Below, one piece after another: positions 36,392 to 43,887 of a stretch of 64,000 bases of DNA. Made by a program: the position numbers and the translations under genes. This DNA comes from Prosthecobacter dejongeii (GTDB taxonomy: Bacteria; Verrucomicrobiota; Verrucomicrobiia; Verrucomicrobiales; Verrucomicrobiaceae): contig NZ_JACHIF010000005.1 in NCBI RefSeq assembly GCF_014203045.1, positions 248,001 to 312,000 of the forward strand, written 5' to 3'. Below the pieces are notes generated by a model. That model did not search any database, was not told the DNA's origin, and worked only from the letters and a program-made list of their open reading frames with translations. The first letter of the stretch is position 1. Every line of letters begins with the position of its first letter.

Positions 36392-36772
36392 ATGGACCCT
36401 GTGGCCAATCTTTATCACGACCTCGGCGAAGACCGTTTGCGCCAACTTGTGGCTGCCTTTTATCGGCGGGTTCGGGGGGATGACCTCATCGGCCCCATGT
36501 ACCCGCCTGAGGACTGGGAAGGATCTGAAAAGCGCTTGGCCGATTTCCTAATTTATCGCTTTGGCGGGCCGCAGACGTATCTGGAAGAACGCGGGCACCC
36601 TCGGTTGCGGGGTCGGCACATGCCTTTCAGCATTGGTTTGGCAGAGCGTGACCGTTGGTTAGATCTCATGGGAGCGTCCATGAGAGAGGTGGAAATGCCC
36701 GTGGAACACGTCCCCACCGTAGCCGCCTTTTTTGCCCAAATCGCCGACTTCATGCGCAATCGGCCTGACTGA
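36392..36772 (+). CDS. glbO: Group 2 truncated hemoglobin
   Basis: A 126-residue 2-on-2 globin of the trHbO type. Recognisable features are YHDLGEDRLRQLVAAFYRRVRGDDLIGPMYPPEDWEGSEKRLADFLIYRFGGPQTYLEERGHPRLRGRHMPFSIGLAERDRWLDLM broken into its usual helices: the FGGP turn, HPRLRGRH with the proximal (F8) His, and W in RDRWLDLM at the conserved G8 position. It should bind heme and O2 or NO. Transcribed divergently from the moaE-like gene with ~100 bp between the chosen starts. Confidence 0.88.
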   Translation: MDPVANLYHDLGEDRLRQLVAAFYRRVRGDDLIGPMYPPEDWEGSEKRLADFLIYRFGGPQTYLEERGHPRLRGRHMPFSIGLAERDRWLDLMGASMREVEMPVEHVPTVAAFFAQIADFMRNRPD

Positions 36773-36798
36773 TCCAGCTCCATTCCTTCGATTCTACC

Positions 36799-37737
36799 AT
36801 GTCTCTGCCTGCCGTTCTGCTTTTAGCCCCGCTGCCTGAGTTTTTACTCCAGCCTCTGCGTCAGGTTTGCACCTGCCACGACTATTTTCATGCGGCAGAT
36901 CCCGCTGCTCTCCTTGCCGAGGTAGGTCCTGAGATCCGGGCCATTGCCATGGGCGGCGGCAGTCTGGCCCCCATTTCGCTTCTCCAGCAGTTGCCCGCTC
37001 TGGAGATCCTCAGCGTTTTTGGCGTGGGGTATGACGGAGTGCCTCTTGCCTACTGCCAGGAGCGCGGTCTCCGTGTGACGAATACCCCCGATGTGCTGAC
37101 GGATGATGTGGCAGACATCGCCATGGCCCTGGTGCTGATGACCAGCCGTCGTCTGGGGGAGGCGGAGCGTTTTGCCCGCGCCGGGCAGTGGCCGCAGGGG
37201 AGCTTCCCCTTAGCCCATGCACTGCGCGGAAAGCGGGCTGGCATTGTGGGCCTGGGGCGCATTGGTAAGGCCATCGCTCAGCGGCTCAGCGCTCATGGTC
37301 TTTCCATCTCTTACTATGGACGCCATGCCCAGGCGGTGGACTACCGTTTTGAGCCCAACCTGCACGCCCTCGCGGCGGAGGTGGATTTTCTCATTGTCGC
37401 CTGTCCGGGTGGGGAAGGGACACGTCACCTGATTGATGCCTCCGTGCTGGCTGCCTTGGGGGCTTCTGGCACGCTGATCAACATCGCCCGTGGCAGTATC
37501 GTGGATGAGGTCGCTCTAATCTCTGCGCTCGAGCAGGGGACCATCCGAACGGCGGGTCTGGACGTGTTTGAAAATGAGCCGCACCTTCCTCCAGCGCTGT
37601 GCCAGCATGAAAAGGTCGTGTTACTGCCTCATCTCGGCAGTGGCACGCATGAGGCACGCCTTGCCATGGCCCAGCTTTGCGTGGGAAATCTGGCCGCCCA
37701 CTTTGCTGGCCAACCCTTGCTCACTCCGGTCATTTGA
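36799..37737 (+). CDS. D-isomer-specific 2-hydroxyacid dehydrogenase
   Basis: A 312-residue NAD(P)-dependent dehydrogenase. The Rossmann motif is AGIVGLGRIGKAIAQRL (about residue 150), and the catalytic triad is visible as Arg in LINIARGSIVDEVAL, Glu in GLDVFENEPHLP and His in VLLPHLGSGTHEAR. The sequence resembles the glyoxylate/hydroxypyruvate reductase branch (VFGVGYDGVPLAYCQERGLRVTNTPDVLTDDVADIA). The ATG at 36799 is 26 bp after the globin gene, so they may share a transcript. Substrate is uncertain. Confidence 0.9.
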   Translation: MSLPAVLLLAPLPEFLLQPLRQVCTCHDYFHAADPAALLAEVGPEIRAIAMGGGSLAPISLLQQLPALEILSVFGVGYDGVPLAYCQERGLRVTNTPDVLTDDVADIAMALVLMTSRRLGEAERFARAGQWPQGSFPLAHALRGKRAGIVGLGRIGKAIAQRLSAHGLSISYYGRHAQAVDYRFEPNLHALAAEVDFLIVACPGGEGTRHLIDASVLAALGASGTLINIARGSIVDEVALISALEQGTIRTAGLDVFENEPHLPPALCQHEKVVLLPHLGSGTHEARLAMAQLCVGNLAAHFAGQPLLTPVI

Positions 37738-37826
37738 GGGGTTGAAATGAAGAAATGAGGGCAAAAAGCTCTTTTTAAGGAGACTCGGCTTCTTGAAGTT
37801 CATCCGTCTGGGGTGCATATTTCAAG

Positions 37827-38345
37827 ATGCCCCCGCTGTTGACGCTGATTGCTGCCGTTTCCTCGGACGGATTCATTTCTCGTGGCCAGGGGGTGCCGTG
37901 GGATCTGCCCAAAGATCGCGCTCACTTTCGTGCTTACACCCATGGCAAATGGTTGCTGCTGGGACGGCGCACGTATGAGGAAATGCTGGGCTGGTTTACA
38001 GATCACCACCCACTGGTGCTTTCGCGCCAGCAGGCATTCATCCCTTTTTTAGGCGAGCGAGTTTCGACGGTGGAGGAGGCGCTGCACGTGGCGGAAAAGG
38101 CCCGCAGTGCCGAATTGGTAGTCTGTGGAGGGGCAGGAACTTACACGGCCGCCATGCCGTTGGCGGATCGCCTCATCATCACGCATGTGGAGGACCGTCT
38201 CGGCAGTGGGGTGGCTTTTCCCGCATTTTCCCGCGAGGATTGGGAGCCTATCTCCAGGAAGATTTGTGAGCCCGATGAGACGCATGCCCAGGGATTTGCC
38301 ATCGTGACCTACCAGCGGGTCAGGCATTACCGAAAGGCGGCGTAG
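37827..38345 (+). CDS. folA: Dihydrofolate reductase
   Basis: A 172-residue DHFR making tetrahydrofolate with NADPH. The N-terminus LTLIAAVSSDGFISRGQGVPWDLPKDRAHFRAYT carries the substrate loop, with the catalytic acid D26 in WDLPKD. WLLLGRRTYEEM is the NADPH-binding Lys/Arg-Thr motif, and AELVVCGGAGTYTAAMPLADRLIITHVE gives the conserved GG cofactor turn. FAIVTYQRV ends the family fold. The ATG at 37827 produces the normal start. folE2 at 53804 is another folate-related gene in the window but is unlinked. Confidence 0.9.
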   Translation: MPPLLTLIAAVSSDGFISRGQGVPWDLPKDRAHFRAYTHGKWLLLGRRTYEEMLGWFTDHHPLVLSRQQAFIPFLGERVSTVEEALHVAEKARSAELVVCGGAGTYTAAMPLADRLIITHVEDRLGSGVAFPAFSREDWEPISRKICEPDETHAQGFAIVTYQRVRHYRKAA

Positions 38346-38391
38346 CCGACACCGAAGGTGACAAAAAAGTGACTCTTTCAGAGCACCATTC

Positions 38392-38430
38392 AGGGCCCTA
38401 AGCGCAATCGGAACGCTGGGCCAAAATTTT
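38392..38430 (+). terminator. Possible terminator after folA
   Basis: GGGCCCTAAGCG and CGCTGGGCC can pair with one bulge across a short loop, followed by AAAATTTTT. The pairing is imperfect, so the call is weak. Confidence 0.35.
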
Positions 38431-38532
38431 TCTCGCTTTTCAATCGCTGGGTCTGTCTAATCACGATGTGCGAAGGTTTTTTCAGCCTTCGGACGCATAC
38501 ATCATAATCCAAACCATAAACGCACTACTACC

Positions 38533-39423
38533 ATGAAAAGAGCACTCCAACGAGGTTTCACCCTCATTGAACTCCTGGTGGTGATCACCATCATCGCGAT
38601 CATCGCGAGTTTGGCGGTCCCCACATACAACCTCATCACCGTGAAGGCCAACCAGATGAAAGGGTCCAGCAACTGCCGCCAGATCATCGGCCTTCTGCTG
38701 ACCTACGCTTCGGACAACAACGGCCTGTATCCGGACTCCGTCACGAACCCGACCACGGGCAGCGTGCCGCTGACCTCCAACGATGCTTTCCGCGCCCTCG
38801 TGCAGGAAGGTCTCGTGCAGGACGAAACCATCTTCGGCTGCCCAGGCAGCCGTTTCATGCCTGACAAAAACATCGGTATCGCACCGACGTTTGACCAGGC
38901 TCTGACCGCTGGTGAAAACCATTGGGCCATGACTCAGGGGCAGTCCAACACCAGCTCCAGCATCATGCCGATCGTGTTTGAAAACCCAGCCGCTGCTGGT
39001 TGGCCTCCACAGTGGAACTGCGATGCCGCTGGCAAACCTGTTCCCGGCCGTGCCTGGCAGGGTGGTACCGTCATCATTGGCAAAAACGACGCCAGTGTTG
39101 AAACCGTCAAGCTCATGTCCGCTCAGGGCGCTTCCGTGGGACCAAAACTCCTCGGCAGTGGCTTTGACATGTTCACCATGGCTAGCCCGAATACCCCTCA
39201 GCAGATCCTGAACATCGTGGTCTCTGGCTCCGGCAGCTTTCAGGACATTCCTGGAGCAGGCGGTCTGCCACAGGCTCCTGGTTACGGTGGCCTTCCTCCA
39301 GCCCCAGGTGCTGGTGGTCTGCCAGCCCTTCCAGGCGCAGGTGCCCCAGCCGGTCTGCCAGCCCTCCCAGGTGCTCCTGGTGCAGGCGGTCTGCCTACCC
39401 TTCCAGGTGCTCCTCAGCAGTAA
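38533..39423 (+). CDS. Major-type pseudopilin with Gly-Leu-Pro repeat tail
   Basis: A 296-residue prepilin-like protein. The leader MKRALQRG8 and mature F9-T-L-I-E13-LLVVITIIAIIASLAVP are a textbook class III signal with Glu at +5, as in GspG and DUF1559-like proteins. The ectodomain includes LLTYASDNNGLYPDSVTNP, a motif common to verrucomicrobial/planctomycete pseudopilins, and two Cys (GCPGSR and WNCDAAG) able to form a disulfide. The last ~60 residues are a repeat of GLP-x-PGAGG units (GLPQAPGYGG, GLPPAPGAGG, GLPALPGA), probably a flexible, collagen-like tail. A strong promoter region and a perfect terminator suggest an abundant, monocistronic product. Confidence 0.85.
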   Translation: MKRALQRGFTLIELLVVITIIAIIASLAVPTYNLITVKANQMKGSSNCRQIIGLLLTYASDNNGLYPDSVTNPTTGSVPLTSNDAFRALVQEGLVQDETIFGCPGSRFMPDKNIGIAPTFDQALTAGENHWAMTQGQSNTSSSIMPIVFENPAAAGWPPQWNCDAAGKPVPGRAWQGGTVIIGKNDASVETVKLMSAQGASVGPKLLGSGFDMFTMASPNTPQQILNIVVSGSGSFQDIPGAGGLPQAPGYGGLPPAPGAGGLPALPGAGAPAGLPALPGAPGAGGLPTLPGAPQQ

Positions 39424-39456
39424 TTCGCTGAAGCTACCCGGTTGATTAAAATTACA

Positions 39457-39488
39457 ACGCCGTCTGGAGTCATCCAGACGGCGTTTTT
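39457..39488 (+). terminator. Rho-independent terminator after pseudopilin
   Basis: A perfect 12-bp stem ACGCCGTCTGGA / TCCAGACGGCGT with loop GTCA is followed by TTTTT (the first T shared with the stem). Confidence 0.93.
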
Positions 39489-39526
39489 GTTGGGCGGGAG
39501 AGTATGGTAGATTCGTTCTTTCCATT

Positions 39527-39744
39527 GTAGGGCGGTGTGTGTCCGGCGTCTTCCGCGTGTTTGTCTCTCCCGCTTCGTCGCCGGATTACCCGCCTTCTTT
39601 GAAGGTGAAGTTTTTTTGGGGTTCATCGCTTGAAGGTATCAATCGGGTCGGGAGGAAAAAGGGCACCGTCAAAGCAAGGCGGATAATCCGGCGATGGGGT
39701 GGAAGAGCTTCGACGTTTTTTTGCGCCGGACACATCCGCCCTAC
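39527..39744 (+). repeat. MITE-like element, copy 3
   Basis: A 218-bp copy of the element at 3992 and 4621, with the termini GTAGGGCGGTGTGTGTCCGGCG and CGCCGGACACATCCGCCCTAC. It is in the same orientation, 35.5 kb away. The interior block from AATCGGGTCGGGAGGAAAAA through GGAAGAGCTTCGACGTT is nearly invariant among all three copies. Confidence 0.82.
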
Positions 39745-40140
39745 TCACGGGGATGCGTGCTTTGGAGACCCGTGGAGAGATGATCGCGTCTAACCAAAAG
39801 GGTGGCGGGCGATACAAAGCCAAAGTAGCCAGAGCTTTAGCTCGCGCAGACTCCATTTTGGATTCGGTGTGTTAGGGCCAGCGCGGAGGACGGAACCTCG
39901 TTGAGGTTCGACTTCAGTGGAGACGTTTACGGTCTCATACCCAGGGTTGTGCCAACCCTGGGCTGAAAGACATAAGCCCTTTGGGCTTGTGAGCGACGGG
40001 CGCTTTCAGCATTCAAAGTTTATGACACTAGGCTGTAATGCATAAGCCCTTTGGGCTTGAGGACGGACAGGCTTCTCAACATCCAAGATTCGCGGCATTG
40101 TGCCTGAAAGATGCAAGCCCTTCGAGCATGGGGAACGATG
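39745..40140 (+). repeat. Hairpin-rich composite repeat (module B), copy 2
   Basis: Repeats 4214-4620 right after a MITE-like copy. The first ~200 bp are nearly identical (block from GCCAAAGTAGCC to the AACCTC-GTT-GAGGTT hairpin and the CCCAGGGTTG-TGC-CAACCCTGGG hairpin). The later part is more diverged, with three degenerate AAGCCCTTTGGGCTT-type units. No gene is visible in 39489-40147. Confidence 0.72.
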
Positions 40141-40147
40141 AGGTGTT

Positions 40148-41092
40148 TTAACCCTCCAAGGTCTCGCCATTTTCATGAGCTTCACTGGCCTCAATGACCG
40201 CGCCTGGTCGCACTCGGTAACCGCCGGAGCGATCATCAAAGACGAGGTCGAGGAGCCCGCGTTTCCCCGCAGCCTCCAGCAGTGCATTGAAGGAGCGGAA
40301 ACCATGAAAACGCTCGCTAAACTGGGGTGCGCGGCGTTTCAGGGTTTCCTTCACTTTCCAGCCCCAGACGCCTTGGTCACCGCCTTGCTCGCCGATGAGG
40401 TCATCCACGGTGGCCATCAGCATTTCGATGGCTTTTTCAGGGTCGCCGGCGGGTTTTGGTTCGGCAGGCGCGCGGGGTTCAGTGGGAGCTTGAGCCCCTG
40501 TCGCAGCAGACCGAGGTTGGCGGCCACCCCGGCCTGTCGGGGCGGGGGCGGGCTCCGGTTTGGCCTCTCCGCTGGAGCGGGGCTCAGTGCCATTCGCGGG
40601 CAATGGGGCGCGTGGCAGGCGGGTGCTCCGGCGTTTTTGCTGCTCACGGACGAGGTCATCGTAAAAGATGAATTCATCGCAGTTGCCAATGAAGAGGTCG
40701 CTGGTGGAGTTTTTCACACCCACGCCGATGACGGTCTTGTTATTTTCCCGCAGCTTGCTGACGAGTGGAGAAAAGTCTGAGTCCCCACTGACCACGACGA
40801 AGGTATCCACGTGGGCTTTGGTGTAGCAAAGGTCCAGGGCGTCCACCACCATGCGGATGTCCGCACTGTTTTTACCCGACATGCGCACGTGGGGGATCTC
40901 GATGAGCTCAAAGGCGGCCTCATGCATCGCCTTTTTGAATTCGCGGTAACGCTCCCAGTCACAGTAGGCTTTCTTCACTACGATGCTGCCTTTGACCAGC
41001 AACCGCTCCAACACCTTGCCCATGTCAAACTTGTCATACTTCGCATCCCTGACCCCGAGGGCCAAGTTTTCAAAGTCACAAAAGACTGCCAT
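40148..41092 (-). CDS. NYN (PIN-like) domain protein with C-terminal LOTUS/OST-HTH domain
   Basis: A 314-residue two-domain protein. Residues 1-155 are a NYN/DUF88 (LabA-like) nuclease-type domain: MAVFCDFENLALGVRD, MSGKNSADIRMVVDALDLC, TFVVVSGDSDFSPLVSKLRENNKTVIGVGVKNSTSDLFIGNCDEFIFYDDL, keeping the acidic residues expected for metal-dependent RNA cleavage. A Pro/Ala/Glu-rich linker follows. The last ~90 residues look like an OST-HTH/LOTUS fold (AIEMLMATVDDLIGE...KVKETLKRRAPQFSERFHGFRSFNALLEAAGKRGLLDL), which binds RNA, often G-rich. I start at 41092 since the longer frame overlaps hisC on the other strand. RNA processing is inferred. Confidence 0.85.
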   Translation of the reverse strand: MAVFCDFENLALGVRDAKYDKFDMGKVLERLLVKGSIVVKKAYCDWERYREFKKAMHEAAFELIEIPHVRMSGKNSADIRMVVDALDLCYTKAHVDTFVVVSGDSDFSPLVSKLRENNKTVIGVGVKNSTSDLFIGNCDEFIFYDDLVREQQKRRSTRLPRAPLPANGTEPRSSGEAKPEPAPAPTGRGGRQPRSAATGAQAPTEPRAPAEPKPAGDPEKAIEMLMATVDDLIGEQGGDQGVWGWKVKETLKRRAPQFSERFHGFRSFNALLEAAGKRGLLDLVFDDRSGGYRVRPGAVIEASEAHENGETLEG

Positions 41093-41261
41093 CGTGTGAG
41101 TCCGCTCTGGATTGCGCATGCATGCAGCGTCACGGCGGAGGGGGGAAAGGTCAAGAGAGGGGTGGGGAGAATGGGCGGGGATGTTTCCCACGGCTCTGCG
41201 ACACAGACTTGCCAGCAGGCGTATCTCAGGCGAATACCTCAGCCTCCCAACCCCGACCCTC

Positions 41262-42359
41262 ATGTCCATCTGGAATTACGCCAACCCGCAGCTCAAAGAC
41301 CTCGTCGCCTACGAACCAGGAAAGCCGATCGAAGACGTCGCGCGCGAGCGTGGCTTGCGGCCTGAAGACATCATCAAGATGGCTTCCAATGAGAACCCCC
41401 TGGGCCCTTCCCCCAAGGCCATCGCTGCCATGGAGGAAGCGGTGAAAGAAGTGCACATCTACCCGGATGGAGCTTCCTACAAACTGCGCAATGCCCTGGC
41501 GGATAAGTTCGGCCTGGAGATGGGAAACATCATCATCGGCTGTGGCAGCAATGAGATCATCGAGTTCATCGGTCACGCTTTCTTGCAGCCGGGAGATAAC
41601 ATCATCACAGCCAAGCACGCCTTTGTGGTTTATAAACTCATGGCCAAGGTTTTCGGGGCCGAGACCATCGAAATCGAAGACCCAGGTTTCGTGCATGATC
41701 TGGATGCGATGGCTGCTGCTATCACCCCTCGGACGAAGAAGATCTTCATTGCCAATCCCAATAACCCCACGGGTACTTTGGTCACTCAAGAGGCGATTGA
41801 CCGCTTCATGGATAAAGTTCCCCCGCATGTGGTGGTGGTCTTTGACGAGGCCTATTATGAATTCCTCGATACCCCACCGGACACGCTGAAGTATGTGCGC
41901 GAAGGCCGGAATGTGGTGATCCTGCGCACCTTTTCGAAAATCCAGGGGCTGGCAGGAACCCGTGTCGGTTACGGCATCGGGAACAAAGAGTTGATTGATG
42001 TGCTGCAGCGCACGCGCCAGCCGTTCAATGTGAATTCCGTGGCCCAGGCCGGTGCCCTGGCGGGGCTGCTGGATCAGGAGCATCAGGATAAAACCAAGGC
42101 CATCACGGATGAAGGCCGCGCTTACCTCCAGGCTGAGTTCGCGGCGATGGGGCTGGAATACATCCCGAGTTTTGCCAATTTCGTCCTCGTCAAAGTGGGA
42201 GATGGCAATGCGGTGTTCAAAGCCATGATGGACAAAGGCATCATCCTGCGCGCGATGGCCTCTTATAAACTACCGGAATGGATCCGCGTCTCCGTAGGCA
42301 CGATGCCGCAGAATGAGCGCTGCATCGCCGAGCTGAAAGCGCTTCTCGGAAAGGCTTGA
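41262..42359 (+). CDS. hisC: Histidinol-phosphate aminotransferase
   Basis: A 365-residue class I/II PLP aminotransferase catalysing imidazole acetol phosphate to histidinol phosphate. The N-terminus (LKDLVAYEPGKPIEDVARERGL...KMASNENPLGPSPKA) is the HisC signature. ANPNNPTGT and VVFDEAYYEF precede the PLP lysine in LRTFSKIQGLAGTRVGYG. RVSVGTMPQNERCIAEL carries the substrate-binding Arg. The ATG at 41262 is chosen over the upstream in-frame start, which would overlap the promoter region of the divergent NYN gene. No other his gene is present. Confidence 0.93.
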   Translation: MSIWNYANPQLKDLVAYEPGKPIEDVARERGLRPEDIIKMASNENPLGPSPKAIAAMEEAVKEVHIYPDGASYKLRNALADKFGLEMGNIIIGCGSNEIIEFIGHAFLQPGDNIITAKHAFVVYKLMAKVFGAETIEIEDPGFVHDLDAMAAAITPRTKKIFIANPNNPTGTLVTQEAIDRFMDKVPPHVVVVFDEAYYEFLDTPPDTLKYVREGRNVVILRTFSKIQGLAGTRVGYGIGNKELIDVLQRTRQPFNVNSVAQAGALAGLLDQEHQDKTKAITDEGRAYLQAEFAAMGLEYIPSFANFVLVKVGDGNAVFKAMMDKGIILRAMASYKLPEWIRVSVGTMPQNERCIAELKALLGKA

Positions 42360-42386
42360 TGGGTAGGCCCGTGCCTAACCAGTGAG

Positions 42387-42433
42387 AAAAAAAAGGCGGT
42401 TTAACTTCCTCTGCCCAGAAGGAGTTAAGCCGC
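42387..42433. promoter_or_regulatory. A-tract plus long hairpin enclosing the ribosome binding site
   Basis: Eight A (42387-42394) precede a ~15-bp stem (GCGGTTTAACTTCCT, 42396-42410, with AAGGAGTTAAGCCGC, 42419-42433, three wobbles or mismatches). The 3' arm contains AAGGAG, the best ribosome binding site for the gene starting at 42437. On the minus strand the hairpin followed by T8 reads as an intrinsic terminator. It could do both jobs. Confidence 0.5.
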
Positions 42434-42436
42434 GTA

Positions 42437-42907
42437 ATGCATGGCATGCATCTTCGTGAGTTCCGCCAGAGCCAGGTCCTACCCATCCCCGTGGAGGAGG
42501 CCTGGGCTTTTTTTTCCAATCCGGCGAATCTCAATGAGATCACCCCTCCAGACATGCGTTTTCAGACAGTGGGTGGGGACTTATCTCCCGTGCATGTGGG
42601 ACAGTTGATTTGGTATCGCCTGCAACTGGCTCCATTCATTTACCGCACTTGGGTCACGGAGATCAAGCTGGTGGTCCCGGGTGAATGTTTTGTGGATGAG
42701 CAGCGTTTTGGCCCCTACAAACTTTGGTATCATCGGCACAGTTTCAAAAAGCTCTCTGAGACGCACACGGAAGTGAGTGACCACGTGGTCTATGCCCTGC
42801 CTTTCTGGCCGTTCAGCGAGGTCGCTCACGCCCTTTATGTCCAGCCGATGCATGAGAAAGTCTTCCGCTATCGCCAGCAGGAACTCGTGCGTCGTTTCGG
42901 CTCTTGA
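42437..42907 (+). CDS. SRPBCC family ligand-binding protein
   Basis: A 156-residue START/Bet v1-fold protein. The N-terminal strand and helix FRQSQVLPIPVEEAWAFFSNPANLNEITPPDMRFQ are typical of the SRPBCC group once called cell-division inhibitor-like. Later landmarks are TWVTEIKLVVPGECFVDEQRFGPYKLWYHRHSF and the C-terminal helix. Such proteins bind hydrophobic ligands; the ligand is unknown. Two ATGs (42437 and 42446) are possible; AAGGAG is 12 nt before the first. Its ribosome binding site lies inside a hairpin. Confidence 0.83.
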   Translation: MHGMHLREFRQSQVLPIPVEEAWAFFSNPANLNEITPPDMRFQTVGGDLSPVHVGQLIWYRLQLAPFIYRTWVTEIKLVVPGECFVDEQRFGPYKLWYHRHSFKKLSETHTEVSDHVVYALPFWPFSEVAHALYVQPMHEKVFRYRQQELVRRFGS

Positions 42908-42969
42908 AGGTGTGGTTTGAGCCTGTTTCGTTCGCGAATTTTCTCCAAACTCCGACATCATTTGTCCCT

Positions 42970-43152
42970 ATGCACACGGTCCCTGTTACCTGCCCCTCTT
43001 GTTTTGAGGAGTTCGAAGTCCCTGCTCCTTTCGTCACTGAGACTCCTTGTGATGTGGACTACGACTGCGAGGTCTGCTGCCGGCCGATGCGCATCGCCTT
43101 TGAGGAAGAGGATGATGAAGTGGTGGGCATGGCCTATGGCCTCAATGATTGA
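42970..43152 (+). CDS. CPXCG-motif cysteine-rich small protein
   Basis: A 60-residue zinc-ribbon-like protein. The Cys pairs VTCPSCFEEFEV and YDCEVCCRPMRI match the CPXCG family of short bacterial proteins. The acidic end EEEDDEVVGMAYGLND is also usual. Function is unknown. The ATG at 42970 is preferred over a TTG at 42904, which would fuse it to sequence overlapping the previous gene's end. Confidence 0.8.
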   Translation: MHTVPVTCPSCFEEFEVPAPFVTETPCDVDYDCEVCCRPMRIAFEEEDDEVVGMAYGLND

Positions 43153-43170
43153 GCCAAGCCCCGCGCTCGT

Positions 43171-43635
43171 TCAAGAATGCAGCTCAAAGATGCCCTCGAT
43201 CTCCACAGCGATCTGGCCTGGTAAAGACCCCATGCCGACCGCACTGCGGGCACCGATGCCATTTTCCTCGCCCCAGACCTGGGCAAAGAGTTCACTGCAG
43301 CCGTTGATGACCTTCGGGTGATCGGAAAACTCAGGGGTAGAGTTCACCATGCCCAGGAGTTTGACCACGCGCTTGATGCGGTCCAGGCTGCCCAGTTCTT
43401 TTTGCAACGTGGCCAGCATGGCCAGTCCCGTCTGGCGGGCCGCTGCGTGGGCCTCAGCGAGGTCCAGGTCTTCCCCCACACGCCCACGGATCATCCCTCC
43501 ATCGGCCAAATAGGGACCGTGACCCGAGAGATAGGCCACCTGGCCGACAACCACGACAGGCTTATAAATCCCTCCCTTGGGGGGCGCTGGCGGTAGGGTG
43601 ATGTTCAGGGCAGTGAGTTGGGCTTCGGCGGACAT
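43171..43635 (-). CDS. RidA/YjgF family protein
   Basis: A 154-residue member of the Rid superfamily. RidA itself hydrolyses reactive enamine/imine intermediates from PLP enzymes. Family features are VAYLSGHGPYLADGGMIRGRVGEDLDLAEAHAAARQTGLAMLATLQKELGSLDRIKRVVKLLGMVNS and SAVGMGSLPGQIAVEIEGIFEL. The Arg that binds carboxylate in true RidA (usually R-S/T-x3-V-x2-LP) is seen as ARSAVGMGSLP, so it may be conserved, but the N-terminal substructure looks like a Rid sub-branch. It converges on the CPXCG gene. Confidence 0.87.
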   Translation of the reverse strand: MSAEAQLTALNITLPPAPPKGGIYKPVVVVGQVAYLSGHGPYLADGGMIRGRVGEDLDLAEAHAAARQTGLAMLATLQKELGSLDRIKRVVKLLGMVNSTPEFSDHPKVINGCSELFAQVWGEENGIGARSAVGMGSLPGQIAVEIEGIFELHS

Positions 43636-43706
43636 TTATCGAATTTAACGGAAGCGGGGTAGGATCTCAAGATCACAATCCCAAACGCCGATGAAGGGGA
43701 GTGTCA

Positions 43707-43856
43707 TCACTCTTCTCTTTCCCGCAGCAATTTCACGATCTGCGGATCTGGGCTATCTTCATCGCCTTGCGTATTCCCACGCCACAGTTCAGCGGCTAGG
43801 ATGAGTTGCTCATCAGAACTCAGATGGGCTAAAGCCGGAATGGATTCGATAACCAT
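43707..43856 (-). CDS. Small antitoxin-like protein (addiction module component family), orphan
   Basis: A short reading frame encodes 49 residues beginning MVIESIPALAHLSSDEQLIL, then AAELWRGNTQGDEDSPDP and QIVKLLREREE. The pattern LS-x-D/E-E-x-L-x-L-x-x-E-L-W is typical of the putative addiction module component family, whose partners are RelE/ParE-type toxins. No toxin frame lies next to it: RidA is downstream and pgsA upstream. It may be a remnant or an antitoxin acting in trans. The assignment rests on pattern memory. Confidence 0.5.
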   Translation of the reverse strand: MVIESIPALAHLSSDEQLILAAELWRGNTQGDEDSPDPQIVKLLREREE

Positions 43857-43887
43857 ACCTCAAAATCTACCATGCCTTGGCGTTCTG

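Noticed and set aside
41093-41269. N-terminal extension of the NYN-LOTUS protein
   Set aside because: It overlaps the hisC start on the other strand, and MAVFCDFENL is the natural domain start.
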